NCBI GenBank assembly: GCA_032207245.1
Contig: CM063509.1
Coordinates: 519,501 to 583,500 of the forward strand
Origin: Pardosa pseudoannulata
Lineage: Eukaryota; Arthropoda; Arachnida; Araneae; Lycosidae
Length of the DNA stretch: 64,000 bases
Direction: 5' to 3'
The position numbers and the translations under genes are program-made. Positions 1 to 9,851 of this stretch are shown piece by piece; within the stretch, counting starts at the first letter, position 1, and the number at the start of each line of letters is the position of its first letter. The notes below the pieces were generated by a model. That model searched no databases. It saw only the letters and a program-made list of their open reading frames with translations, and was not told the origin of the DNA.

Positions 1-950
1 TAACACTGTCATATTTAGACGCCAACTCAACAATGGAATGCTCGTGTCGCAAAATTAAAGTCATTTTGTTCGGTTTTTCGTTCTTCGTTATCTTCCGAAC
101 TAATTGGAATATCGGAACATGAATGGGCGATATGACATCCGTGGATCGTTCCGCGTCTTTTGGTACCTTTGGGGCCCGTCTGCTTCCAGTGGTTCGCAAG
201 GAGATAGACGTACATACATACATTCATACATATTCACAGTCATATTTTAAACTCGGAATTCAAATTGTATTAATATGAAATATGTTCATTTGACGGTATC
301 AAGGATCTCTGTCCAAAGTTAGTTACTCTATGACTTATCAGGTAGATTTGTATAAACAAAATAAAAATGAAAACTATTCTTAATATCAATAAATCAAAAT
401 AACAAAATATATGTTTACATGCTAACGATTAAATCTGCATCGAATTTGTGTCTTATATTAAATTACATTAATGTATTTCTACTGTACGTATATTAGCAAC
501 GTTAGTATACCTTGCCATATTACGTGGTAGAATAGGAAGCAGAGGTTTTGACAGCAACAGTGCTATATTTGTTATTAGTAATAAATGTTTTCCAAAATTA
601 AGGAAATTTATGACAAACGACATAGTTTTGTATGAAACAGACACACATTCATATTGACAACCATATGAATATGAAGATAAATATATAAAATGATAAGTTT
701 TTATTTGCCCATGAGAGTCACTGAAATTTGTTAGACTATTGTTGATAAACATTTCATTGTAACGTAAAACTTAACCCAGAATTGAATTTAAAATTAGTTC
801 TTGTATAAAAATGCTATAATTTTTCGACACATAGAAATGAAAGTTAATCACTTTATATATAAATTTTCAGGTCAAATCGAATTGGTACTACATAGTCGAT
901 GTTTAAATAATATAAAATAAGAAATGAATAAATTAAATATTTAAAGGAAT
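1..950. other. AT-rich intergenic DNA, no gene recognised
   Basis: There is no recognisable gene here. Positions about 60-210 are clearly less AT-rich than the rest and carry a 66-codon minus-strand reading frame (27-227) without any familiar motif. A short imperfect TACA/CATA microsatellite lies at 211-232. The remainder is AT-rich with frequent stops in all frames. Confidence 0.6.
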
Positions 951-1190
951 GATGTCATAATGATAGAAAAATATCATTTTCACCTATTTATTATGTGATA
1001 AATTGAAAAGTTTAATCTCCTGCTTTTAACCGAGGAAAACTGCTTTTAAAACAATTACTTGGGATGAAGTCACATTGCTAGAAATATTGCTTCTTTCACT
1101 TAGTTATGATGCGATAAGTTAAAAAATTAATCGTTTGCGTTTAACCGGGGAAAATAATACTTGGAATAATGACATGAAATGCTCGAAAAA
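951..1190. repeat. Diverged tandem repeat, about 2.3 copies, period 102-112 bp
   Basis: Two successive segments start with a GATG..GTCA-like string at 951 and 1063 and share the same order of landmarks: a TATCATTTTCAC / TTGCTTCTTTCAC block, a TTATGTGATAA / TTATGATGCGATAA block, then GCTTTTAACCGAGGAAAA / GCGTTTAACCGGGGAAAA and AATTACTTGG / AATAATACTTGG. A third partial copy starts near 1165. The copies differ by substitutions and small indels, so the duplication is old. It may be the internal part of a transposon whose tail follows at 1195-1330. Confidence 0.6.
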
Positions 1191-1194
1191 GGGG

Positions 1195-1330
1195 GAAAGA
1201 ATAGATTTCGAACGTTAAAAATTTACAAAAACCTTCCTAGGGATATACTCAAGAATTTCTCAAATTTTCACGGCAATTGGATGCATGGTTTTTGAGTCTA
1301 TCGAGTACAGACAGACACGCAATACTTAAA
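1195..1330. repeat. Probable transposon tail fragment
   Basis: This stretch contains CTTCCTAGGGATATACTCAA, then TTTCACGGCAATTGGATGCA, then GAGTACAGACAGACACGC. Similar strings (a CACGGCAATTGG-like core followed by ACAGACAGACA) recur in interspersed repeats of many arthropod genomes as I remember them. The assignment rests on that memory and not on an alignment. Family unknown. Confidence 0.3.
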
Positions 1331-1338
1331 ACAACTAG

Positions 1339-1360
1339 AGTGAACCAGTAATGGTTCACT
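1339..1360. other. Perfect 9-bp hairpin (AGTGAACCA / TGGTTCACT)
   Basis: AGTGAACCA (1339-1347), a 4-base loop GTAA and TGGTTCACT (1352-1360) form a perfect inverted repeat immediately downstream of the CAGACAGACACGC string. Its position suggests the terminal hairpin or joined inverted ends of the preceding transposon-like repeat. There is no T-run directly after it, and it is not a bacterial terminator. Confidence 0.5.
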
Positions 1361-2208
1361 ATGGCAAATTTTTAATAATTTCAAGTCTTTGGTTTTGTTT
1401 ACTGTTGAGCGATTAATATTCCATAAATATAAATGCCCGCTTTTTAAGTGTTTTTGGTTGAATAAGAAAGAGTATATAATTCTATTACATTGGTGCAATT
1501 TTACATTTATTTTAATGCACATTTTAAACACTATTTCATGAATTGAGTCACTTGAAAGATTTCAGTTATTTTAGATCGTAATTAAATGAAATATACACTA
1601 AATGGCACCAAACTGGAGTAGTCAATCTCAAATATTGGTTTTAATGGAATAATACTGGATTTAAAAAATAAATTGTAATTTTTTGAAAATTACATTATTC
1701 GACTTAAACATGCAGGTTTTCGAAATTTTTTGAAATATCTGCAAAATCTTTTTTTCTGTGAGATAACATTATCCATGTATTGACAAGAGATTTTAAAATT
1801 TAATTCAAAACTACGGATTTAATTTTTTAAAGTCTGATAATCTGTTTTCAAAAGTTTATTGCTACGATTTCTTTATTACAATTTGTTGCTAAAAATTAAT
1901 ATAGTTTTTTAGCAAAGAGTTAAATTTGAACACTCATACATTAAAAACTTAGCCGTGAAAAAATTTAAAGCCCATATAATGCTATCCGTTTTGAGTTGCC
2001 CTTTCCTTTTTCTAGGGATAATTTTATCTGTTGAATTACACATGAGATGAGTTGATTTATTGATATTTGAAAGGCATTGGGAAAATTTCCCTTCGAAATG
2101 TTGGCAACTTCAATCTATTAGCGGCTCTTTCCATAGGTAGCTAATTAGTTTTTATTTCTTAATAAAGGAAAAAATATAACAACAGTAATAATTAATACTC
2201 GGCGAAGA
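1361..2208. other. AT-rich intergenic DNA
   Basis: I see no gene, RNA gene or clear repeat. The 77-codon minus-strand frame at 1298-1531 has no recognisable motif and spans the hairpin, so it is not called. The 5' end of the Helitron remnant must lie in or have been lost from this stretch, because the Rep HUH segment is not readable in any frame just upstream of 2209. Confidence 0.6.
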
Positions 2209-3340
2209 ATGGAGCGTAGAGAAAATTCTGAATGCAATCCGGATAAAATAAGGGATCCGGAGAGTAATGATCGCATAGTGTCACCAGAACTGACTGAAAA
2301 GACGCTCGATTCTCGATTGCATGATATTGTGAAGGCTACGATGATTCACGGACCTTGTGGTGTGTTGAATCCCAATTCTCCATGTATATCTAACGATGTT
2401 TGCTCTAAAGGACACCCCAAGCAATTTAGAGACACAACAGCTGAGAAATCGATGGCTATCCCATGTATAGGCGGCGTGACAATACAAATCACGTAACAAT
2501 AAATGACAATATTATAGATAATAGATGGATTGTGCCATACAACTCGTATCCCACAAAGAAATACAATGCTCATATTAATGTAGAAGCTTGCAGTTCTATA
2601 AAATCTATAAAGTATATTTTCAAGTACGTTTAGGAAGGTCATGACTGTGCGAAGATTGTCTTGGAGGATAATGGTCAAGGTTCGATTAGTTGGGATGAGA
2701 TAAAAACCTTCCTGGACGCAAGATATGTATCTCCTCCCGAAGCAATGTGGAGACTTCTAGAAAAAAGAATGAACGAAAAATCTCATACTATCATTCGTTT
2801 GCCAGTGCATTTGCCAAACATGCAACCAGTATATTTTTTTGATGAATAGGAACGTTAAGCTTTAGAAAGAACTGCTCAAAGAAACACCATGCTCACAGCT
2901 TGGTTCGAATTAAATAAAACAGATCTTCATGCCAACAGATACTTGTAAGCTGCATTCCTAAGCATTTTGTCTGGAAGAACAATAAATGGGAGAGAGGTGT
3001 ACGATTAAGTGCGAGAATTATTTCAAGGTTATATTCAGTTAATCCGAAAGACAATGAGCTTTTCCATCTCCGGATGCTTCTATTTCACGTTCCGGGAGCT
3101 AAATCTTTTGGAGAATTACGAACCAATGACGGCGTCACAATGAATTCATTTAAAGAGGCATGTCGTGCGAGGAATTTGTTGGAAGATGATAGTGAGTGGC
3201 GAGAGTGGTTGAGGGAGGCGTGTAACTTGCAGATGCCTTTAAAGTTAAGGCAGTTGTTTTCATTCATTTGTATCTTTTGTAACCCAACCTCACTTCTGGA
3301 ACTTTGGGTCATTTTTTTAGAATTCAAGTCATTTTTTTAG
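2209..3340 (+). pseudogene. Helitron Rep-side fragment, 5' truncated
   Basis: Frame 1 (2209-2496) reads ..LHDIVKATMIHGPCG.. and ..NPNSPC..VCSKGHPKQF.., a signature block of Helitron proteins that normally follows the HUH motif by a short distance. After a frameshift, frame 3 (about 2505-2955) reads RWIVPYNSY, KYNAHINVEACSSIKS, KYIFKYV-stop-EGHD, WDEIKTFLDARYVSPPEAMW, SHTIIRLPVHLPN and MLTAWFELNKTD. Frame 2 (2957-3340) reads PKHFVWKNNKWERGVRLS, RLYSVNPKDNELFHLRMLL, HVPGAKSFGELR, TFKEAC-like SFKEAC, LLEDDSEW and ICIFCNPT. The stop at 2631 lies directly beside the tyrosine pair K-Y-I-F-K-Y, where relatives commonly have a further Tyr and Lys. Near 3310-3341 the string GTCATTTTTTTAGAA is present twice in a row, a small duplication that ends the frame. 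The HUH histidines are not present, so this Rep could not nick DNA. The minus-strand frames opposite are shadows. Confidence 0.88.
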
Positions 3341-4935
3341 AAGATTTTGTGCTCCACAATTCAGTGCAGGAAAGTGTTAATCTCGCATTGCACAACACAG
3401 CTGAACACCTTCATGTTCACAACATGACCCTTACAAGCATTGGATTGCCAGAACTAGCCAATTCACATTCGTATGTTAACACAGATTTCTACGATTTAGA
3501 AACAGAGAGGCAAGAAGGAGAAAGATCAAAAACATTGTTAAATGAAGAGCAACGTACAATTTTCGATGCCATTATGCATGCTATTCAAGATGCTGATGAG
3601 ACTTCCCCAAAAACTTTTAGTGTGAATGCTTTTGCAGCATCAGGCAAAAGTTTTTTTTTTATTTAATGCCATAATTCGTTCAGTTAGAGTAGTAGACGAA
3701 ATTGTTATTCCCGTTGCATGGACTGGTATTGCAGCTATTATTTTGGAAGGTGGCAGGCCAGCACATTCAAGGTTCAAGTTACCGATCCCTATTTCGGATA
3801 ATTCTTCGTGTAACATTCGTCATAACACAAAAGATGGAAAATTTCTAAAAGCAGCGAAATTCATTATTTAGAATGAGTTTACTAAGACTCCTCATCACGC
3901 TTAGAGTGCACTTGACCGGTTGTTCAGAGATTTAACGGGTTTGGATTTACCATTTTGAGGCAAGGTTTTTGTTCTTGGTGGTGACTGGAGGCAGATTTTG
4001 CCTGTTGCGATGCATGCTAACAGAAAAACTTCACTCGAGACTTCCTTGAAGAATTCGCCTCTTTGGAGTTTATTCAAACAATTCACATTAAATAAAAGCA
4101 TGCGAACCGAATCCCATGAACAAGATTTTACGGACTGGCTTTTGCAAATGGAAATGGTACTTTAAGTAATAACTGTCAATTGGGAGAAGACGTCATAGAA
4201 ATTACCGAAGAATGTGTTGTGAAGGAGTTCATTGTTAATGAAATTTTTGAATTGCCTTTAAATAGTTTAGAAAATATATCAGAAAAAGCTATTTTGTGTC
4301 AAAAGAACGAAGATTCCTTAAACATAAATGAACAAGTCTTGAAAAACTCCCTTTACAAAATAAGACTTATTTCAGTGCAGACAGCATAATCTGCGAAGAT
4401 CAAGAAAATGAGAACAATTTCCAAATGGATTTTATTAACTCACTTACCCCATCCGGAATGCCACCACATTTACTTAACCTGAAACTAGGAGCTGTCATTG
4501 GGCTACTCAAATTTGAACCCATCGGCAAGACTTTGTAACGGAACGCGTTTAATTATTCGATTAATTATGCCTAATGTCATAGATGATGAACTTTTAACTG
4601 GGCATACAAAGGACTCGCGTGTTTTTATTTCAAGAATATCGCTTTCTCCATCAGATAATAATCTACCTTTTCAACATCAGAGGCGACAATTTCCGGTCCG
4701 GCTTAGGTTTGCTATCACGATAAACAAATCTCAGGGACAGGCTCTTCGAAAAGTTGGGATATATTTGCCGCAGCCTGTTTTTTATCACGGAATGCTATAT
4801 GTTGCTTTTTCAAGAGGAACATCATGGCGCTGTGTGTGGGTATTGGTAAATTATACGAAGAAAGAGGGAAAATTAAAAAATCGCTCAAGAAGGGTTTTTA
4901 CTAAAAATGTTGTTTTTCGTGAGGTTTTACGTTGA
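3341..4935 (+). pseudogene. Helitron Pif1-like helicase domain, frame-broken
   Basis: Frame 1 (to about 3660) reads LLNEEQRTIFDAIMHAI, the lead-in to motif I, and a weak Walker A, NAFAASGKSFFF, where relatives have GGxGTGKT or similar. A run of T at 3650-3661 shifts the frame. Frame 2 then reads AWTGIAAIILEGGRPAHSRF (motif Ia region), a stop at 3869 where the motif II tryptophan is usual, then NEFTKTPHHA where DEA.. is expected, and VLGGDWRQILPV (motif III). Frame 1 from 4150 reads GNGTLSNNCQLGEDVIEI and SEKAILCQKNED; frame 3 (4374-4500) reads GMPPHLLNLKLGAVI; frame 1 from 4498 reads NLNPSARLCNGTRLI, LRFAITINKSQGQ (motif V) and YVAFSRGTS (motif VI), ending with TKNVVFREVLR and a stop in the position usual for the family. 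Degenerate motifs I and II plus stops mean no ATPase activity. The last segment alone (4498-4935) is an unbroken 145-codon frame. Confidence 0.9.
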
Positions 4936-5230
4936 TATTTTATGTATGTAGTCTATTTTTCTAAATGTTCAGTTCGAATAAATGGTAATTACATTATTTA
5001 ATTACAACACGGTTGGGTAGTCGACGAGTTGTCCTTTTCCCGCGAATCGTAGTAAATAAATCATTCAGATTTAGTAACCGGTTTTATATCTGTAATCAAG
5101 TATGAATCAAGTATGTATATCAAGTATATTTGTAACGATTAATTTGTGTTAACTATTGTTATTCCGAAAGAGTTACAGCCAGTTTTACACTGTAGAAAGA
5201 TTATATATTGAAATTTATACTCATTTCAGG
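4936..5230. other. AT-rich DNA downstream of the Helitron
   Basis: The 3' end of the Helitron should fall here. GGTTGGGTAGTCGACGAGTTG (4991-5025 region) is the only GC-richer patch, and it does not form a clear hairpin followed by CTRR. A duplicated AAGTATG/AATCAAGTAT string occurs at 5097-5125. No gene is seen. Confidence 0.5.
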
Positions 5231-5567
5231 CTTGGAAACCTGACAGATACCCACCAAACACTTTCAAACAGGATATACACACTTGTAAATATTTTACAGA
5301 TTATTTTTGATTTTTATATATATAATTTGTTTTGTATATACATTTCTTGCTATTTGTATATTTATATTTCTTTTCCTTTATATACTAACTGTTGATTTTT
5401 GCTTTAAATGACATTATTACTTCTTTTGTAATTGTAAATTATTAATTAAAAAGCATAAAAATTTTTAAACTTCGTTAAAACTGTAGAGCCTAACAGATAG
5501 TCACCATAGGCTTGGGAACCTAATAGATACCCTTTTAAGTCTTGGGAACCTACTAGACACCCACAAA
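5231..5567. repeat. Dispersed CTTGGGAACCTNNNAGA-CACCC motif, about four copies
   Basis: A motif of about 25 bases recurs in the same orientation: CTTGGAAACCTGACAGATAC at 5231, GAGCCTAACAGATAGTCACC at 5486, CTTGGGAACCTAATAGATAC at 5511 and CTTGGGAACCTACTAGACAC at 5541. Spacing is irregular (about 255, 25 and 30 bases), so this is not a simple satellite. A related GGGGAACCTGCC string lies in the hairpin loop region at 6153-6164. The 79-codon frame 5156-5395 across it is low-complexity and not called. Confidence 0.55.
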
Positions 5568-6127
5568 CGTTACAGAACATAATGCAAGCATTTTTCTCCT
5601 TTTGTAAATATTAATTTATACTTATATATCTCTTTTATAAGTATTTCTTGATTTTCATTATTTCTTTTCATTTAAATATTTGCTGATGGTTTTTGTATTA
5701 TTGTATTTTACAGGATTTTCATTTAAACTTATTTTGGATCAATGAAGGTTTGGAAATTTAATTAATAACTACGAAGTTAAGTGAAGAAGTGAGTTTCACT
5801 GATTAAGGAAACAAAATAAGATCAAAAATTGAAGGTGATTTTAAGCGTATCATAACGTTCCACTCAAAATATACTTTTCAAAGTTATTTCTATTCTTTAA
5901 ATTTTTGTACAGATGTGACACAAGTGTTTCGAAATTCGTGTCCAACACCTGAGGTTACATCTATCTCATCGTATTTCGAGTAGTGTCATTACTTTGAAAA
6001 TTTAAAATGTTCATGTAGTGCAATTAACTTTTTTACTGAACTATGTATTTTGTGATAATCATGTAATTTTTTCCTTCATATCAGTGTGTATATTTATATT
6101 TATTTTAATTTTTTTATGTTACATGTT
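5568..6127. other. AT-rich DNA, nothing recognised
   Basis: No frame of note and no repeat beyond short A/T runs. It may be noncoding part of a transcription unit if the exon at 6559 is real, but nothing in the sequence shows that. Confidence 0.5.
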
Positions 6128-6174
6128 TGCTGAAAAAGGAAATAGGCCTCCAGGGGAACCTGCCTTATTCAGCA
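6128..6174. other. 12-bp imperfect hairpin with 23-base GC-richer loop
   Basis: TGCTGAAAAAGG (6128-6139) pairs with CCTTATTCAGCA (6163-6174) at 11 of 12 positions. The 23-base loop (6140-6162) contains AGGCCT and CCAGGGGAACCTG and is clearly less AT-rich than its surroundings. A T-rich stretch follows. It could be an RNA structure in an untranslated region, the end of a small transposon, or chance in AT-rich DNA. Confidence 0.4.
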
Positions 6175-6379
6175 TTTTATTTTTATTTTTTTAAAGGGGT
6201 TAACGAGTCCAGTGCACTCTGCCTCTGTAGTGGAGTGTGAAATGAGTGCCTTACTCTTTCAGTGTGTATCAGTCTCCAGATATTTCCATATTTCTCTTTT
6301 GTTTTATTTTTGTAATTATTTATTCTACTTCAATTTTCTTCTTTTTTACATTTTGATTTATTTGTAACGATCTAAGAGA

Positions 6380-6558
6380 GCCTTAACTATACAAACGTAT
6401 TGTGAAGTTTGGAAGTTCTTATTTTAAAGTTACCTTTAATCCGTTCGTCGTGGTGCTACAAAACTAGGTTGCGTTGTTAACTTCTCTTCTTCTCATTGTA
6501 TCTGAACGATTCGAAAGAGTTAAAGCGACTCCGGACTACGAAGCTATAAAATAATAAA
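6380..6558 (+). other. Possible 5' untranslated region of the exon at 6559
   Basis: This part is less AT-rich than the sequence around it, with strings such as CGTTCGTCGTGGTGCTAC and GCGACTCCGGACTACG, and it leads directly into the ATG at 6559. No core promoter is assigned; the TATAAAA at 6545 is only about 14 bases from the ATG, too close to serve it. Confidence 0.25.
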
Positions 6559-6709
6559 ATGTATGAAAATTTTAGTTCTTCAATGAAATCAACTTATCCG
6601 ATTCCATCGGTACCAAGGTTCCGTTATGTAATAAGTAGTCCAGAACCGAGGAATTTAGCATCAAAACTTTTCACAATTATATGTATATGTGCAGTATTGC
6701 TATTCATAG
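6559..6709 (+). CDS. Candidate first coding exon, short N-terminal tail plus membrane anchor
   Basis: An ATG at 6559 opens a frame that reaches a good splice-donor context at 6710 (ATAG|GTAACA). The exon would encode 50 residues and end in phase 1. Residues 1-36 are polar and rich in Ser, Pro and Arg (SSPEPRNLASK near residues 26-36). Residues about 37-51 (LFTIICICAVLLFIG) are a strong hydrophobic segment after positively charged residues, as in a type II signal anchor. Such a layout is common in Golgi enzymes and other single-pass proteins, but no family is recognised and no downstream exon was identified in this window. The unspliced frame runs on only to 6741. The local rise in GC supports coding or transcribed DNA. 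It could still be a chance frame. Confidence 0.3.
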
Positions 6710-6808
6710 GTAACAATGCGCACGTACAAATTAATTACTAGAATTATTTGTTGTTAGTACACTATCATATTCATCAATGATTTGCAACTTTCTTTGGGAA
6801 CATTTATA

Positions 6809-6828
6809 ACCCAGACCGAAGGCTGGGT
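6809..6828. other. 6-bp hairpin ACCCAG / CTGGGT
   Basis: ACCCAG (6809-6814) and CTGGGT (6823-6828) enclose ACCGAAGG. It is followed by GCGAAGCACTTAGTATATAT. The string GAAGGCTGGGTGCGAAGCAC is GC-rich against its surroundings and looks like part of a dispersed repeat ending in the TA microsatellite. Confidence 0.4.
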
Positions 6829-6841
6829 GCGAAGCACTTAG

Positions 6842-6923
6842 TATATATATATATATATATATGAATCATCCGTATAACTCAACGGATTAATGGTCCGACG
6901 GATGAAATGCAAATTAAACACAA

Positions 6924-6956
<33 letters not shown>

Positions 6957-6957
6957 C
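6842..6957. repeat. Two TA/AT microsatellites around an imperfect palindrome
   Basis: (TA)n occupies 6842-6862 and (AT)n about 6926-6957. Between them TCATCCG (6866-6872) and CGGATGA (6899-6905) are inverted copies, and an ACGGAT string occurs twice. The two microsatellites flanking a short inverted repeat suggest a small TA-targeting mobile element or replication slippage at a cruciform. Confidence 0.7.
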
Positions 6958-9851
6958 ATGAGTAAGATTTAATTCAAATTCTCTAATTTCAGATTCCTGG
7001 AATGCTACTCTTTGAAATACTTACGGTAATCATTCTTCTCCCTGACGAAGTTACCATAAATAGGATTAAAACCTTTTTTAAAGTTGAATTAGAATAAAAT
7101 TTTATCATATGTAGTAGATTTTATGATTCTCTAGGAGTAAGAAAAAAAGTTATTCTCAAATTAAACGTGTAAAGTTATCAAATCTTTATAAATTTAAGAC
7201 TTGATTAGTCAAACAGTAAAATGATTAAATTTTCTAAAAAGCTAAAACAATGTTTAAAAATTCAATTTCAAATACTAAAAGTACTAAATGATACAAACAA
7301 CCACTTAAATAGTAGGTTAATTGGTCGTAAGGTTTTATGATGTATTGGTTGTGAAAATTTGAAATTGATGTGTGCAATAATTTTTATTTACAGTGCATGG
7401 AAGTTAAAAAAAACACTATTTTCAGTAAAATGCATTCAGTAAAAAGTTTGTACACTTTTTTTCATGATAATGATAGCAATAGAATAAGCTTTAAATTATT
7501 TCAAAGTGGATTTTACTTTCCCTTGACAAGAAACATTGTAATACTGTATTTACGTAAAGGTTGTAATTCCTTTTTCCAAACAATTTTGTATATTTTTCAT
7601 TTTTTTCATGAATAAATTTATCTAAAATACCTGAAAGCAAAATATTTTAGAAATATAGTACCAGAAAGTATTTTTTTAATTGCAAACATAAGCTGCATAT
7701 AGTGAAAAGTGGAGATCTGTGGACTGAATATCACAAGTAAAATCCCCATTACGCGAAACAAAAACCTACTTGGTGACAAAAATAATGCGTTTCTTCCAAT
7801 TCAGACTAGAATATATCTTAATTTTCACCAGTTAAAGTATTTTTTATATTAAATATTCAAAAAGAATCCAACAGCTAAGAGATTAGAGTTAATTACAGCT
7901 ATTTCAATGCAATTTTAAAGTTACTTTTGCATGAAATATTCTTAATGCCTTAATAACTTCATGTAATTAAACATATGTGACAGATGTAAAAATAATTTTT
8001 TAGTTAAATATAGTGCAAGAAAGATTTAAATCAGACAAATCAATGGATTTAACATAGCCTACACCACTTGTATATGCAGTTATCCTGTCCCCCAAAAAAT
8101 AGTTTTATGTAATTTAATCAGCTTTATACATTAGTGCTTATCATTCCGCACAGAAAAGATTGCTATTATTCTGCTTCTTAGCTTTTGAAAAGATAAACAT
8201 TTTTATAGGTATCCAATTGATGTTTTTTCTGCTTTACATATTTTTGTATAATTTTCAAGTAAACAGTAATAAAAGTAAAAAATAAAATGCTAACAAAATT
8301 ACTAACGAAATTGCTAACTAAAATATTTTTCTTAGGGGAATTATCCGGATTTTGAAATAAAAAAGAAACCAACTACGAAGGGATTAAAAATAATAAAATT
8401 TTTTAACATAATTGTAAAAGTATTTTTGATAAAAAATTCTTAATAAGCAATTTTAAGCGCTTTATTTGTCTGTACTTATCAATTCGTACAAATATGTGTA
8501 TTTATTTTATTAAATTCTCAGCTAATTTTTTACAATATATTGTGGTGGGGGAAGAGAGGGTTGGAACAACGTCCTAATCCCATATGCATTATTCCTTAAC
8601 GTACTGTTTTTGAGCAATATTAGTCTATTGAAATGGTAAATGCGTTAAAATCCTAAATAGGAAAATACAAAATATTTTTGCAAGAATTTCTTTTCCCTGG
8701 TGTACTGGAGATTAAATATGTGACATCCCATTCATAGATATAGTAAAAAAAAAAATACTTTCTAATACTATATTTATCAATATATTTGTTTTGATGTACT
8801 TAAAATAAAAGTTTATGAAAAGGATTTAACAACATTACCACGAAAACAGCTGTAAACATTTCTTATCACAAGCTGTAAACATCTTATCACACTTCGGACT
8901 AATTTGCTTGTTATCTGGATAAAAATAAATCTTAACCAAGAGTATGAATACTAGAAATAAACTGAATTGTTTCTTTAGTATAACTTATAACAGATATCGT
9001 GAGTTTGAAAAATGAATAGACACGACTCAGAGCAAAGTTTTGCTTCCAATTATTAATTTATATTTTTATATTATTATTTACATTTTTAAGGCATAATATT
9101 TATCAAAGAATAATGTTATAGTTCATTTTTTGACGCGGTATAATCGTTATTTTTTCCTTCTGACTTTCGATGTGTTTATGAAGCTATGCATATTGGCCCA
9201 CTTATAAGTTTTTTAATGGTGTATTTCTGACTGTAGAATTGAATAGTAACCGGTATAGTAATATTTTATTTTATTCAATTCTTATAAGGTCTTCCCTTCG
9301 CAATGTTTTAAACACAAATCTTTCATTAACTTACATTTTCATGCATTCATAATTTGTTTTAACTTTAACAGGTTTACTAAAATGTTTTTTATAGACTGCA
9401 TTGCACTGAATTTGTTGTATAAATTAATTTAAAATTAAATCTTTTCGTCTGTTTCTGTATTATAGCGTAGCTTTCTTAAGCATTTTTACTTGATGGAAAC
9501 AATAATTAATCTCTTTTATTAGATTTAACACTTCACTCTGAAATTTAAGATTCGAACCAACACTGTTCTAAACATTTAATAATATTCCAAATCTGTAACA
9601 ATGGTTTCACTTCTATAATCTTCACTGTGCAAAGAAACGAATTTGTTTTTATTTCCCCCTAAAAAAATACTAATAGTGATGAATTTCTTTTTACATATAT
9701 AGATCTACTACTGTATGAAATAAATGTATAATAGAATTATAAAATTAATATTATAAACTTATGAATAGTTATCTTATTAATAATTATAAACTTATGAAAA
9801 TAATGCAACTTAAATAACAATGGAACAACGAGATTGAATAAATGCTATACA
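6958..9851. other. Long AT-rich stretch without a supported gene
   Basis: No frame here shows a recognisable motif. The 81-codon + frame at 7370-7615 and the 64-codon minus frame at 8178-8372 are composed of AT-rich codons and are not called. Small direct duplications are visible: AGCTGTAAACAT..CTTATCACA at 8848-8870 and again at 8871-8891, and ATTATAAACTTATGAA near 9749 and 9783. A G-rich patch GTGGTGGGGGAAGAGAGGG lies near 8541-8560. No tRNA or other RNA gene is seen. Confidence 0.55.
8848..8891. repeat. Short tandem duplication, 21-23 bp unit
   Basis: AGCTGTAAACATTTCTTATC-ACA is followed at once by AGCTGTAAACATCTTATC-ACA, differing by a 2-base indel. Confidence 0.75.

Larger units (their letters stand above)
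2209..4935 (+). mobile_element. Decayed Helitron (rolling-circle transposon) coding remnant
   Basis: Conceptual translation in shifting frames follows the order of a Helitron RepHel protein: the region just after the HUH motif, the two-tyrosine region, the conserved middle region, then a Pif1-like SF1 helicase through motif VI and a natural-looking C terminus at 4933-4935. Helitrons move by rolling-circle copying, with the Rep domain nicking DNA and the helicase unwinding it. This copy is dead: at least six frame changes are needed (near 2500, 2950, 3340, 3660, 4150-4370 and 4500) and in-frame stops occur at 2631, 2847, 2856, 2946, 3869, 3902 and 3956. The segment with the HUH histidines is missing. 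No convincing 3' terminal hairpin plus CTRR was found in 4936-5100, so element ends are not called. Confidence 0.9.

Noticed and set aside
27..227. 66-codon minus-strand frame in a less AT-rich patch
   Set aside because: No recognisable motif; its start lies in a TACA microsatellite. It could be a partial exon but cannot be supported.
2281..2678. Minus-strand frames opposite the Helitron
   Set aside because: Shadows of the + strand Helitron reading; no motif of their own.
5156..5395. 79-codon + strand frame
   Set aside because: Low-complexity Tyr/Ile/Phe repeats from TATATA-type DNA.
6866..6915. tRNA-like string (TAACTCAACGG..GGTCCGACGG)
   Set aside because: Only loose similarity to tRNA A and B boxes; no cloverleaf can be drawn.
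7370..7615. 81-codon + strand frame preceded by a TTTACAG acceptor-like string
   Set aside because: AT-driven amino-acid content (F, Y, I, N, K), no motif, and the acceptor-like string is common in such DNA.
8178..8372. 64-codon minus-strand frame
   Set aside because: AT-rich composition and no motif or context.
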